Source: JAQVEM01 sp964616545 (lineage in GTDB: Bacteria; Actinomycetota; Humimicrobiia; Humimicrobiales; Humimicrobiaceae). Taken from it: a stretch of DNA of 63,664 nucleotides. The notes below the pieces were generated by a model, which was not told where the DNA came from, did no database searches, and worked only from the letters and a program-made list of their open reading frames with translations. The stretch lies in the NCBI GenBank assembly GCA_964616545.1, contig CAZTUA010000013.1, positions 1 to 63,664 of the forward strand, in the 5' to 3' direction. Position numbers and translations under genes: made by a program. Shown piece after piece: positions 53,237 to 61,806 of this stretch (position 1 is the first letter of the stretch; each line of letters begins with the position of its first letter).

Positions 53237-54248
53237 CAGTTTTAAAGAAATCGTTAATTATGTCAGGATTTGCTATATCTATTTTTTTCTTCATTCTCTT
53301 TGGCCTGTAATAGTCATCCGATTCTTCTGTTTCTTCAGATTCATCATATTCTTCCTGCTGTTTCTCTTCTTCCGTTTCATCTTCCTGCTCTATTTTCTCT
53401 TTCCCGGGCTCTTCCAGTTCTATTTTTTCCGAATGGTCTTCTTCTTCTGTTTCTTCCTCTTTTCCCCTGAAGGGCTCGCTAAAATCAATTTTCTGCGAGC
53501 CATCTTTATCTTCCGGTTCTTCTTTTCTCCCGAAAGGCTCATCAAAGTCGATTTTCTGCGAATCTTCTTCCCCGGGCTCTACTTCTCTCTCAGCATTCTC
53601 ATCGGAATCTTTTTTCTCAAGGTCCTTTTCTCCAAACTCTTTTCTGTCAATTAAGTCTTCAGCACTTTCAGGGGTTTCTGATTCATAATCACCGGAATAA
53701 ATTAATTCTTTCTCTTCTTCACCACTCCTGTCCGGACTTTCGTCAACTTCTTTCTCGCTTAAATCATCTTCGTCGGTTTTAGATATGCCGGGAAATTTAC
53801 TCTCGCCCAGCTTTGCAGCAGCTCCTCTGAAATCATCTACCAGGCTGACAATTTTTGCTTTAAAACCTTCATACTCCCGGGTTAGCTCTTCAATTTCCTT
53901 CTCCAGCTCTAATTTCTTGCTCATTAATTTTTTATATGACTCTTCTTCCAGGCTCACTTTGTTTCTTACTATTTCTTCCGCTTCTTTTTCGGCTTTCTGT
54001 TTTATATCTTCTGCAATTTTGTGGGCTGAAACGAGCGCTTCCTGAATAACCTTTTTCATTTCGCCTGATTCTTTATTTCCTTCATATCTAAGCTTATCCA
54101 GACCTTCATGCAGTTCTCTATTTCTGGCCTGCAATTTTTCAAATTCTACAGCCAGGATATCTAAAAATTTGTCAACTTCTTCAGGTTTATATCCTTTAAA
54201 AACAACATGAAATTCTTTCTTCTGTATAGCTTCTGAATTTACACTCAT
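53226..54248 (-). CDS. divIVA: DivIVA-domain protein with long acidic repeat tail
   Basis: 340 residues from the ATG at 54248, chosen for GGGAGG just upstream; a start 27 bp earlier lacks one. Residues ~7-35 (KKEFHVVFKGYKPEEVDKFLD) form the membrane-curvature-sensing N-terminal domain, then a coiled coil to ~150. The remaining half is very rich in Glu, Asp, Lys and Ser with three imperfect repeats built on KIDF-x-EPF. The end, IDIANPDIINDFFKTDED, is distinct and may be a docking peptide. Positions cell-wall synthesis or division at poles/septum. Confidence 0.88.
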   Translation of the reverse strand: MSVNSEAIQKKEFHVVFKGYKPEEVDKFLDILAVEFEKLQARNRELHEGLDKLRYEGNKESGEMKKVIQEALVSAHKIAEDIKQKAEKEAEEIVRNKVSLEEESYKKLMSKKLELEKEIEELTREYEGFKAKIVSLVDDFRGAAAKLGESKFPGISKTDEDDLSEKEVDESPDRSGEEEKELIYSGDYESETPESAEDLIDRKEFGEKDLEKKDSDENAEREVEPGEEDSQKIDFDEPFGRKEEPEDKDGSQKIDFSEPFRGKEEETEEEDHSEKIELEEPGKEKIEQEDETEEEKQQEEYDESEETEESDDYYRPKRMKKKIDIANPDIINDFFKTDED

Positions 54249-54537
54249 AATTACCTCCCGGTATTTTTTAACCACTCATATAATTCCGGTTAATATAATA
54301 CAACAATATTAACAATAGCGTAATACTCTAATTCCGGAATAATTATAATTATCCCAATATTGGAAATTCCTTTATAATATTCTCCTGTTCTTTATAACAT
54401 TATTTTTTTTAAAAATATTATTAAATATACTTCTTTAATGCCAGTTAAATTCTATTAACTGCATAACAGAATTTTTCAATATTTATTTATAACTATTATA
54501 TAATTATTTATTTAATTATTGTACTGATATAATCTCT
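54249..54537. other. AT-rich gap upstream of divIVA
   Basis: About 290 bp between the proC terminator and divIVA. It has a small palindrome CCAATATTGG and many TATAAT-like words; one probably serves divIVA. No coding frame or RNA is evident. Confidence 0.3.
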
Positions 54538-54582
54538 AAAAAAATTACCCTTAAACCGGGAATCCCGACCGGTTTTCCCGGC
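54538..54582 (-). terminator. Probable terminator of the division cluster after proC
   Basis: On the minus strand CCGGGAA (54575-54581) pairs with TTCCCGG (54556-54562); a T7 run follows 12 nt later. An alternative stem AAACCGG/CCGGTTT is nested in the same place. It lies 12 bp past the proC stop and separates that operon from divIVA. Confidence 0.5.
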
Positions 54583-54592
54583 AGGCGTAGCT

Positions 54593-55414
54593 CTACTTAG
54601 AAAACTTTTCCAGTTCATGTGCTCTTTTTTCTGCTTTTTCAACCGCCCCTGTTACTATTCTTCCAAATCCATTCTTTATAAATTCTTTAAGTGCCGCTTC
54701 TGTGGTACCTCCCGGCGATGCAACTTTTTTTATCAGGCTGTCAGGATTTTCTTCTGATTCTTTCATAGCAATTCCCGCACCTATCATGGTACCTATTACT
54801 AATTTTTTTGATAATTCAGGGTCCAGACCTTCTTTGATTCCTGCATCAATCATGTACTTGCAGAATAGAAAAAAATATGCCGGACCACTTCCATTAAGAG
54901 CGGTTGCAATATTCTGGTATCTTTCATCAATCAGAACACAGTCGCCCACACTTTTTATCAACTCTATTGAAAATGCCAGATCACTTTTCTTTGCAAATTT
55001 ACCAATGCTTACTGCAGCCATTCCCTCTCTGAATAAAGCCGGCATATTCGGCATTATTCTTATAACACAGGCATCCGCACCCAGTATTTTTTCGATATAA
55101 CCAGTTGGTATACCTGCTATTATACTTATTATTGTATTCATCTTGCTGTTAAAATTTATCCTGAGCTTTTCCAGTACTGTTTTTATATCCCGGGGCTTTA
55201 CTGCAATCAATATATACCTGGTCTGCTCCACAAGCTCTGGAATATCTTTAGCGGCACATACCTTATAGCTGCCCCTGATATATTTTTCACGGTAACCATC
55301 TCTGTCATAGACTATTATCTCACCTGGTTTTAAAAAAGTGCAGTCCAGAACCCCTTTTAGTATGGCTTCGCCCATATTTCCGCAGCCAATTATCCCTAAT
55401 TTATATTTATTCAA
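54593..55414 (-). CDS. proC: Pyrroline-5-carboxylate reductase
   Basis: 273 residues, standard length. Last step of proline synthesis. Rossmann motif GIIGCGNMGEAILKG, then AVKPRDIKTVLEKL, IRIMPNMPALFREGM, and the C-terminal signature GSGPAYFFLF…SPGGTTEAAL. It is the last gene of the minus-strand division cluster, 15 bp after sepF; this proC position next to sepF and yggS is common in Gram-positive bacteria. Confidence 0.96.
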   Translation of the reverse strand: MNKYKLGIIGCGNMGEAILKGVLDCTFLKPGEIIVYDRDGYREKYIRGSYKVCAAKDIPELVEQTRYILIAVKPRDIKTVLEKLRINFNSKMNTIISIIAGIPTGYIEKILGADACVIRIMPNMPALFREGMAAVSIGKFAKKSDLAFSIELIKSVGDCVLIDERYQNIATALNGSGPAYFFLFCKYMIDAGIKEGLDPELSKKLVIGTMIGAGIAMKESEENPDSLIKKVASPGGTTEAALKEFIKNGFGRIVTGAVEKAEKRAHELEKFSK

Positions 55415-55429
55415 AAAACCTCCTCTTTT

Positions 55430-55942
55430 TTAAAATTGATCGTAGAAGCCTTCTTCTCTTAGCAACTCTTTATCTTCTGAACTGACCTCAACATTATAAG
55501 GCGTAATTAGAAAAACCTTGTCTGCTACTTTTTTGATATTCCCTTCCAGCGCATAGGTAAGACCGCTGCAAAAATCAATTACTCTTTTTGCCAGCTCCTG
55601 GTTTGCTTTCTGCAGATTGATTATTACCGGAATATTCTCCTTGAAATTATCTGCAATAACCTGTATTTCTTCAAATTCCCCGGGTTCCGCTATGAATACC
55701 CTTGAGGTCAATCCATCTTTACCCCCACCGGCAAAAGGATTCTTTCTTGATGGTTTTGAAGTTAAAAAACGTCCCCTTTTCGTATCTTCTTTCATGTGCA
55801 TTGGTTCCGCCCTGGCTGTTTCTTTCTCTGATTTTCTGTTCTTTATCCTTGCTTTATCCCTTTTTTCTATGTCTTTTGAATCTGATTCATCTTCGTCGGA
55901 CAAGCCCAGAAAGGCAAAAGTTCTCTTAAAAAATCCGCTCAT
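55430..55942 (-). CDS. sepF: Cell division protein SepF
   Basis: 170 residues from the ATG at 55942, which follows AAAGGGGG; the frame opens further upstream but without a ribosome-binding site. N-terminal amphipathic segment FFKRTFAFLGL for membrane binding, a basic/acidic linker, then the SepF core (PGEFEEIQVIADNFKENIPVIINLQKANQELAKRVIDFCSGLTYALEGNIKKVADKVFLITP). SepF links FtsZ to the membrane and shapes the ring. Confidence 0.95.
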   Translation of the reverse strand: MSGFFKRTFAFLGLSDEDESDSKDIEKRDKARIKNRKSEKETARAEPMHMKEDTKRGRFLTSKPSRKNPFAGGGKDGLTSRVFIAEPGEFEEIQVIADNFKENIPVIINLQKANQELAKRVIDFCSGLTYALEGNIKKVADKVFLITPYNVEVSSEDKELLREEGFYDQF

Positions 55943-55967
55943 TAATCCCCCTTTTAAAAATAAAAAA

Positions 55968-56669
55968 TTAATTAAAAATAATTGAACCAACTCTTATCAT
56001 TGTGGCACCTTCTTCAATCGCAACCCTGTAATCATTACTCATTCCCATAGAAAGCTCTTTTAGCTTAACACCGGAGATATCTCTGTCGTACATTTCTTTA
56101 AGGATCCTTAGCTCCCTGAAAATCTTTCTTATCAGCTCGAAATCATCAGTCAGAGGCGCCATTGTCATTAAACCGGCAACCTCAACATTTCTAAACTCTG
56201 ATGCTTCTCTTAGAAAATTATATAAATCCCCGGGTTTTATTCCAAATTTTGATTCCTCTCCTGAAATATTAACTTCAATTAATACTTTTTGTTTTTTATT
56301 CATCTTTCCTGCTTCATCATTTACTTTATACAGTGTGCTTATCTTATCTATCGAATGTATGAATTCCACCAGGGGAACCACTATTTTTACCTTTCTGCTC
56401 TGAAGATGGCCGATAAAATGCCATACCGAATCTTCTCCGGTTGCATTATGCTTTTCCACAAGCTCGCTGGCTCTATTTTCACCAAAATTATTTATTCCAA
56501 ATTTATTAATCATTCTTACTTCGAGAGCGGAAACGTATTTCGTAGCTGCTATAACTCTTATTTCTGAAGTATTTCTTCCGGTTTTTTTGCAGATCTTTTC
56601 TATTTCTTTTCTCAGATTATTTATATTACTCTCCAATTTTTTTTCTTCTCCGCCTGCCTCTTTGCTCAT
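55968..56669 (-). CDS. yggS: YggS family PLP homeostasis protein
   Basis: 233 residues, a single PLP-binding barrel without the second domain of alanine racemase. AATKYVSALEVRMI carries the PLP lysine; NNFGENRASELVEK, WHFIGHLQSRKVK and LSMGMSNDYRVAIEEGATMIRVGS are all typical. Keeps pyridoxal phosphate pools balanced. Placed between pgeF and sepF as in many Gram-positives. Confidence 0.95.
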   Translation of the reverse strand: MSKEAGGEEKKLESNINNLRKEIEKICKKTGRNTSEIRVIAATKYVSALEVRMINKFGINNFGENRASELVEKHNATGEDSVWHFIGHLQSRKVKIVVPLVEFIHSIDKISTLYKVNDEAGKMNKKQKVLIEVNISGEESKFGIKPGDLYNFLREASEFRNVEVAGLMTMAPLTDDFELIRKIFRELRILKEMYDRDISGVKLKELSMGMSNDYRVAIEEGATMIRVGSIIFN

Positions 56670-56716
56670 CCTATCACCATATATCTTTCTTCTATCACAC
56701 TGTATGTTTTTATTTT

Positions 56717-57514
56717 TTATATAATAACAGCTATTGCTGACTGCCTTCCTGTTATTTTACTTCTCCTGTATGAATAAAAATTACTATTGCAATAAGTACA
56801 CTCTCCGCAGTCTGAAATATTTTCTTCACTTATGCCGGCTTCCCGCAGCTGCATGTAATTAATTTTAACAAGGTCTAAAAAAATATTATCATCTCTTACT
56901 GAAAAAAAGTCTCTGCGGCCAGATATATCAGTAAATTTATCAACAATCGGCCTGTTAACTTTATAGCAGCATCTGCGTATGCTCGGACCAAAAACTGAAA
57001 CTATATCTTCAGCATTACTATTAAATTTATTTTTAATATACAAAACTGTTCTGGCTGCTATTTTTTTAAGGGTTCCTTTCCATCCCGCGTGCACAGCCGC
57101 AGCAACCCTCTTTCTTATGTCTCCTACCAGTATCAGGTTGCAATCTGCCCCCATAACCATTACCGGGGTGTTTTTCAAACCAGTTACAATACAGTCTGCT
57201 TCTTCCGGAATATCATCTGAATCTAACTTTGTATTTTCATTAATGTTTAATATTCTGTTTCCGTGAACCTGCCTTACTGAAAAGATCTTACCTGCACCAT
57301 TGATACCAATTTTTTTCAGTATTTTTTCTCTGTTTCTCCTGACATTCATCCTGGCATCACCGGCGTTATAATCCACGTTCAATGACCTGAATTTGCCCTT
57401 ACTGTATCCACCATGTCTGTCTGTAAAACAAAAAACTATTCCATGCTCTTTTTTCAATCGGGGAGATAAATATATTGTAAGACCATCGAGTGAAGCCTTT
57501 TCTATTAATGCCAT
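56717..57514 (-). CDS. pgeF: PgeF/YfiH family (polyphenol oxidase-like) protein
   Basis: 265 residues. Conserved: FCFTDRHGGYS, RQVHGNRILNI, MGADCNLILVGD, AAVHAGWKGTLKKIA and GPSIRRCCYKV, which include the His and Cys metal ligands. Family members act as purine nucleoside phosphorylase/adenosine deaminase-like enzymes or correct mis-made peptidoglycan precursors. It starts 14 bp after ftsZ, without a clear ribosome-binding site. Confidence 0.93.
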   Translation of the reverse strand: MALIEKASLDGLTIYLSPRLKKEHGIVFCFTDRHGGYSKGKFRSLNVDYNAGDARMNVRRNREKILKKIGINGAGKIFSVRQVHGNRILNINENTKLDSDDIPEEADCIVTGLKNTPVMVMGADCNLILVGDIRKRVAAAVHAGWKGTLKKIAARTVLYIKNKFNSNAEDIVSVFGPSIRRCCYKVNRPIVDKFTDISGRRDFFSVRDDNIFLDLVKINYMQLREAGISEENISDCGECTYCNSNFYSYRRSKITGRQSAIAVII

Positions 57515-57528
57515 TTTGAATAAACGAT

Positions 57529-58752
57529 TTATTCTTTGTTTTTTCTTAAAAAGGTAGGTATATCAAGATAATCATCCTCGTCAAGAGAATCAAAGTCATT
57601 CTCTGATATTTTTTTAAAATCTTTCTTGCTCTTCTTTTCGGCAAGAACATCTTTTTCAAACTCAAATAATTTCTTTTCTATTTCTTTTTTCCTGTTTTCC
57701 TCATCATCTACTTTTACTTTACCTTCTGCCTTTTCTTTTTCATCTTCCTTTGATTTATCACCTGTTTTTACTTTCTCATCTGCCTTTACTCTGGCTGCTT
57801 TACGGCTCCCAAATCCTGTAGCAATAATAGTAACTTTTACATTATCATTCATCCCCTCATCTATAACAGCTCCAAATATAATGTTTGCATTCGGACCGGA
57901 CGCATTTCTAATAATTTCTGCTGCCTGATTAACTTCAAATAATTTTAAATCAGGCCCGCCTGATATATTTAGAAGAATTCCATTCGCGCCTTCTATTGTA
58001 GTTTCTATTAACGGACTCGAAATTGCATTCTGTGCTGCTTTTATGGCTCTGTTTTCACCGGATGCAGTTCCGCTTCCAAGAACTGCGTTCCCTGCATTTT
58101 TTATAATCGATTTTACGTCTGCAAAATCCAGGTTTATCAGCCCTGGCAGGGTAATTAAATCAGTAACTCCTCTTACTCCTGCCTTTAGAACATTGTCGGC
58201 CAGTTTAAAAGCATTAAGCAATGTGGTATTATCGTCAGCAATTTCCAGCAGCCGGTCATTTGGAATAACTATAAGAGTATCAACCTTATCTTTAAGGTTA
58301 TCGATACCTTCCTCGGCCTGATACATCCTTTTTTTACCTTCAAAAGTAAATGGTTTTGTAACCACTGCAACCGTCAGGCAGCCTGCTTCTCTTGCGGCAC
58401 CTGCAATTATTGGGGCTGCTCCTGAGCCGGTACCCCCGCCTTCCCCCACTGTTAGAAATATCATATCCGCATCTTTTACCATTTCTTTTATGGATTCTAC
58501 TGATTTCTCTGCTGCAACCCTTCCGATTTCCGGATTTGAGCCAGCACCCAGTCCTGTTTCACCAATCAATACTTTCCTGTCCGCCCCCGACATCATTAAA
58601 GCCTGGGCATCTGTGTTAACGGCAACAAATTCGCACCCGCTCAGATTATCTTCCATCATTCTGTTTATTGCGTTGCTTCCACCACCTCCCACACCTATAA
58701 CTCTTATGACTGCATAATAACTTTTATCGAAATCTAAATTCAAAGTAATCAC
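57529..58752 (-). CDS. ftsZ: Cell division protein FtsZ
   Basis: 407 residues. Tubulin-like GTPase. RVIGVGGGGSNAINRM, the GTP loop GEGGGTGSGAAP (usual GGGTGTG with one Ser), NTDAQAL and the synergy-loop region DFADVKSIIKNAG are present. A ~70-residue charged Lys/Glu linker leads to the C-terminal peptide DIPTFLRKNKE, used to bind FtsA and SepF. The start is GTG overlapping the ftsA stop (GTGA); a TTG three codons later is an alternative. Confidence 0.97.
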   Translation of the reverse strand: MITLNLDFDKSYYAVIRVIGVGGGGSNAINRMMEDNLSGCEFVAVNTDAQALMMSGADRKVLIGETGLGAGSNPEIGRVAAEKSVESIKEMVKDADMIFLTVGEGGGTGSGAAPIIAGAAREAGCLTVAVVTKPFTFEGKKRMYQAEEGIDNLKDKVDTLIVIPNDRLLEIADDNTTLLNAFKLADNVLKAGVRGVTDLITLPGLINLDFADVKSIIKNAGNAVLGSGTASGENRAIKAAQNAISSPLIETTIEGANGILLNISGGPDLKLFEVNQAAEIIRNASGPNANIIFGAVIDEGMNDNVKVTIIATGFGSRKAARVKADEKVKTGDKSKEDEKEKAEGKVKVDDEENRKKEIEKKLFEFEKDVLAEKKSKKDFKKISENDFDSLDEDDYLDIPTFLRKNKE

Positions 58753-60002
58753 CTGCTTTCACTCTTTAAAATTTTTAAAATAAATTCCCTGAATTTTTTC
58801 CCAAAGCTGTTCTTTTCCCTCCTGTCTCCTATCTGGTCAACATTGAGGTAATTCTCCAGCTGGTATGCGTATTTTAATAATCCCACCCCGGTGGAATATA
58901 TAGGATTATTGATAATTTCTGCAGGCCCTTCTATATCATACGGAACCCCGGGTCTCGCAGGCAGGTTAAATACCGAGTTTGCCAGGGGTGCCATTCCTTT
59001 GAGCAGTGATGTTCCTCCTGTTATTACGAGTCCGCACGGAACCTTATGCATAAATTTATAACCCTCAATTTTATCTTTAACAAGACCGAGAAGCTCTTTA
59101 ACCCTTGAGTTTACTATATTGTATAACCTTATGTTTAATGTTGTTTTATTGCTGTCTATTTTAATATCACCTACGTTCAGCCTGTTTAAGGTATCATAAA
59201 AATTAAAATCAACATTGGCAAATTTTTTTTTGATTTCTTCCGCTTTTGCAAAAGGGACATTGAGCCCGATTGATATGTCATTTGTTATCAGGTTCCCTCC
59301 CACCGGTAGACAGTATGTAAATATCATCTTTTTATTTTTATACACTGCAACGTCTGTGGTCCCCCCGCCTATATCAAGAAGAATCACTCCGCTTTCCTTT
59401 TCCTCCGGAGTAAGTACAGCTTCACTTGAGGCAAGAGCTTCAATAATTATATCCTCAATCTCTATTTTAGCAGCTTTAACACTGTTAGCTATATTATTAA
59501 TCAGGGAAGTTGTCCCATAAACTGCCAGTAATTCCACCGCTAATTTACTGGCCGATAAACCTATGGGGTCAACTATTCCTTTTTCTTCATCTATCACAAA
59601 TTGCTTTATCAGAGTATGTATGATTTCATGTTCCGGGGATATACTTACCCTGTTCGCCATGGAAATAAGTTTATCTACATCTGATTTTCTTACTATATTA
59701 TTGGGCGAACTTATATTTGTTTCACACCAGTTGCTCAAAAAAGAAATGTGCTTGCCTGTAACCCCTATATAGGCACTGTCTATGAATGTTTTGGTAGACT
59801 TCTCGGCTATTTCTATTGATTCAAGTATGGATTTGGAAGCTTCATTTATATCTATAACAAGGCCTTTTTTTATACCCCTGGAACCGGAAACTCCAGAGCC
59901 CTTTATTTTCAATATATTATTCTTATCTATCGATCCGATTAAAGTTGTTATTTTAGTTGTTCCTATATCAATCCCTACAATATTTTCGTCACTGGCTGGC
60001 AA
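58749..60002 (-). CDS. ftsA: Cell division protein FtsA
   Basis: 417 residues, actin-like. GIDIGTTKITTLIG (phosphate 1), the 1C domain, LLDIGGGTTDVAVY (phosphate 2) and VITGGTSLLKGM follow, and the end FGKKFREFILKIL is the amphipathic membrane-binding helix. It tethers FtsZ to the membrane. The start is TTG: GGAGGT stands 4 nt ahead, and an ATG between them opens only a 5-codon frame. It follows ftsQ by 16 bp and overlaps ftsZ by 4 bp. Confidence 0.96.
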   Translation of the reverse strand: MPASDENIVGIDIGTTKITTLIGSIDKNNILKIKGSGVSGSRGIKKGLVIDINEASKSILESIEIAEKSTKTFIDSAYIGVTGKHISFLSNWCETNISSPNNIVRKSDVDKLISMANRVSISPEHEIIHTLIKQFVIDEEKGIVDPIGLSASKLAVELLAVYGTTSLINNIANSVKAAKIEIEDIIIEALASSEAVLTPEEKESGVILLDIGGGTTDVAVYKNKKMIFTYCLPVGGNLITNDISIGLNVPFAKAEEIKKKFANVDFNFYDTLNRLNVGDIKIDSNKTTLNIRLYNIVNSRVKELLGLVKDKIEGYKFMHKVPCGLVITGGTSLLKGMAPLANSVFNLPARPGVPYDIEGPAEIINNPIYSTGVGLLKYAYQLENYLNVDQIGDRREKNSFGKKFREFILKILKSESR

Positions 60003-60018
60003 TCATACCTCCGCTTCT

Positions 60019-60792
60019 TTATTTTATCACAGGACTTTCAGGACTCTTTATGTCTATTATAGTATAATTAGTCTCTTCTTTTAATAATTGTTTCAATATT
60101 TCAATCTTTTTTACAATATCGCTGCTATCGCCAAAAATAATATCCTTCCCGTCTCTGGTGAAAAAAATTATATCCCCCGGAATATTATCTCCAAGCCCTG
60201 CTTCCGTTATTATGCTCTTTAGTTCACTATCAAAAACTCTATAAATTTCAACACAGCTCAATAGATTTTTCTTTGCAATTTTTTCCCCTGCGGTAATATT
60301 GTAACTAACAGCATTTCTCACCAGAAGCAAATCCTGGTAATCATCTGAATTATCTGCATAAATTTTTTCCAGAACCACACCTTCATCATCAACAAGGAAG
60401 TACTCGCCCCTGTACACTATTCTGAGGTAGGGACTTCTTTCAATTAATTTTATTATAACTTTATCCGGGAAAATTTTACTTAACTCTGCCTTTTTAATCC
60501 AGTTAAGTTCTCTGGCTATTGTGTCCTCTATTTTCTTCTTGTTAACCTCAAATATATTATCGCCAATTAAATCCTTTATGAGTGCCGTGATTTCTTCCTC
60601 ATCGTAATGTGTGCTATCCTGTATGTCTATGCTTTTAATTTTAAAATATTCACTGTTATAAAAATAATTGAGGCCCCATATAGCCGAAACAAAAAAAATG
60701 GCAATCAGGATAAATTTTAAGAAATCCCGTATTCGTCTTCCAATAATTTTTCTTCTTCTTCTGGTTAGAAGAGAATTATTATTTTTCTTAAT
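60019..60792 (-). CDS. ftsQ: Cell division protein FtsQ/DivIB, probable ATT start
   Basis: 257 residues when begun at ATT (60792). Basic N-terminus (KKNNNSLLTRRRRK), one membrane helix (FLKFILIAIFFVSAIWGL), a POTRA domain (YFKIKSIDIQDSTHYDEEEI…PDKVIIKLIERSP) and the beta domain beginning YRGEYFLVDDEGVV. No ATG, GTG or TTG exists in frame before the POTRA region ends; the first GTG, at 60417, would remove both helix and POTRA. GGTGAT lies just before ATT, positioned like a normal ribosome-binding site. Gap to ddl is 15 bp. Confidence 0.85.
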   Translation of the reverse strand: MKKNNNSLLTRRRRKIIGRRIRDFLKFILIAIFFVSAIWGLNYFYNSEYFKIKSIDIQDSTHYDEEEITALIKDLIGDNIFEVNKKKIEDTIARELNWIKKAELSKIFPDKVIIKLIERSPYLRIVYRGEYFLVDDEGVVLEKIYADNSDDYQDLLLVRNAVSYNITAGEKIAKKNLLSCVEIYRVFDSELKSIITEAGLGDNIPGDIIFFTRDGKDIIFGDSSDIVKKIEILKQLLKEETNYTIIDIKSPESPVIK

Positions 60793-60807
60793 TTTATCAC
60801 CGTTAAA

Positions 60808-61785
60808 TCATACTTTTAAACTTGCCAGATCCAGTATGATTTCCACCAGCAGGTCAAAATTTATTCCTGCCGCTTTAGCTGCTTTTGGAACAAGGCTTGT
60901 GGCAGTCATACCGGGCATGGTATTTATTTCAAAAACATAGGCATCATTAGAACTATCAAGTATAAAATCAACTCTTGATATGCTTTTGCATCCAAGCACC
61001 TTATGGCATTTTACCGCCGTTTCTGATATATCCCTGGTTAATCTTCTGTCCAGTTCTGCTGGTACTATATATTCAGTCATTCCCTTTACATATTTTGCCT
61101 CATAATCATAAAAACCGCTTTTAGGCTTTATTTCAATTATTGGCAGCGCAACAGGTTCATTTCCTATGATGCTTACTGTTAGTTCTCTTCCTTTTATATA
61201 TTTTTCAATCAGAACATCTTTATCATATCTTATTGCTTCAATAACTGCATTCTCCAGCTGGGTGTCGTTATTTACTATGCTTATACCTATAGTTGAACCT
61301 TCTGTATTTGGCTTAACCATCAACGGATATACCAGTTTTTTACCCAGTAGCTTTTTTATTTCCTTTAGGGCCGGCTTGCTTACAGAATACGCTGCAACGT
61401 AATCCGGAGTAAGGATATCTTCGCACCTCATAATTCTTTTTGACAGTATTTTGTTAATTGCAATTGCGCTCCCCTGTACTCCCGACCCTGTATACGGAAT
61501 TTTTTCAAATTCCAGCAGCCCCTGAATGGTGCCGTCTTCCCCGTATTTTCCGTGCAGTGCCAGAAATGCTATATCTATTTCTTTAAGCACAGGTAGAAAT
61601 CTACCTGCCGGGTCTATAAAGATAACGTTATAGCCAGATTTTTTAAGAGAATTATATATATTTTTCCCCGTTAAGAGTGATATTTCCCTCTCAGCTGAAA
61701 TGCCTCCTGCGATTACACCTATTTTTAATAATTTCTTGTTTTCCCTGATTTTAAGATTTTTAAATTTTTTTAATAAATCAGACAT
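60808..61785 (-). CDS. ddl: D-alanine--D-alanine ligase
   Basis: 325 residues, ATP-grasp fold. GGISAEREISLLTG at the N-terminus, ALHGKYGEDGTIQGLLE, PLMVKPNTEGSTIGIS, SRVDFILD and FEINTMPGMTATSLVPKAA near the end give the nucleotide and metal sites. Makes the D-Ala-D-Ala dipeptide of peptidoglycan. It lies 21 bp after murB and directly before ftsQ, as in classical dcw clusters. Confidence 0.96.
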   Translation of the reverse strand: MSDLLKKFKNLKIRENKKLLKIGVIAGGISAEREISLLTGKNIYNSLKKSGYNVIFIDPAGRFLPVLKEIDIAFLALHGKYGEDGTIQGLLEFEKIPYTGSGVQGSAIAINKILSKRIMRCEDILTPDYVAAYSVSKPALKEIKKLLGKKLVYPLMVKPNTEGSTIGISIVNNDTQLENAVIEAIRYDKDVLIEKYIKGRELTVSIIGNEPVALPIIEIKPKSGFYDYEAKYVKGMTEYIVPAELDRRLTRDISETAVKCHKVLGCKSISRVDFILDSSNDAYVFEINTMPGMTATSLVPKAAKAAGINFDLLVEIILDLASLKV

Positions 61786-61806
61786 AATTTAATCCTTTTA
61801 AAATAA

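Noticed and set aside
60019..60417. A separate 132-residue gene starting at GTG 60417
   Set aside because: The same frame continues upstream through POTRA domain, membrane helix and basic tail to the ddl stop; it is the C-terminal half of FtsQ.
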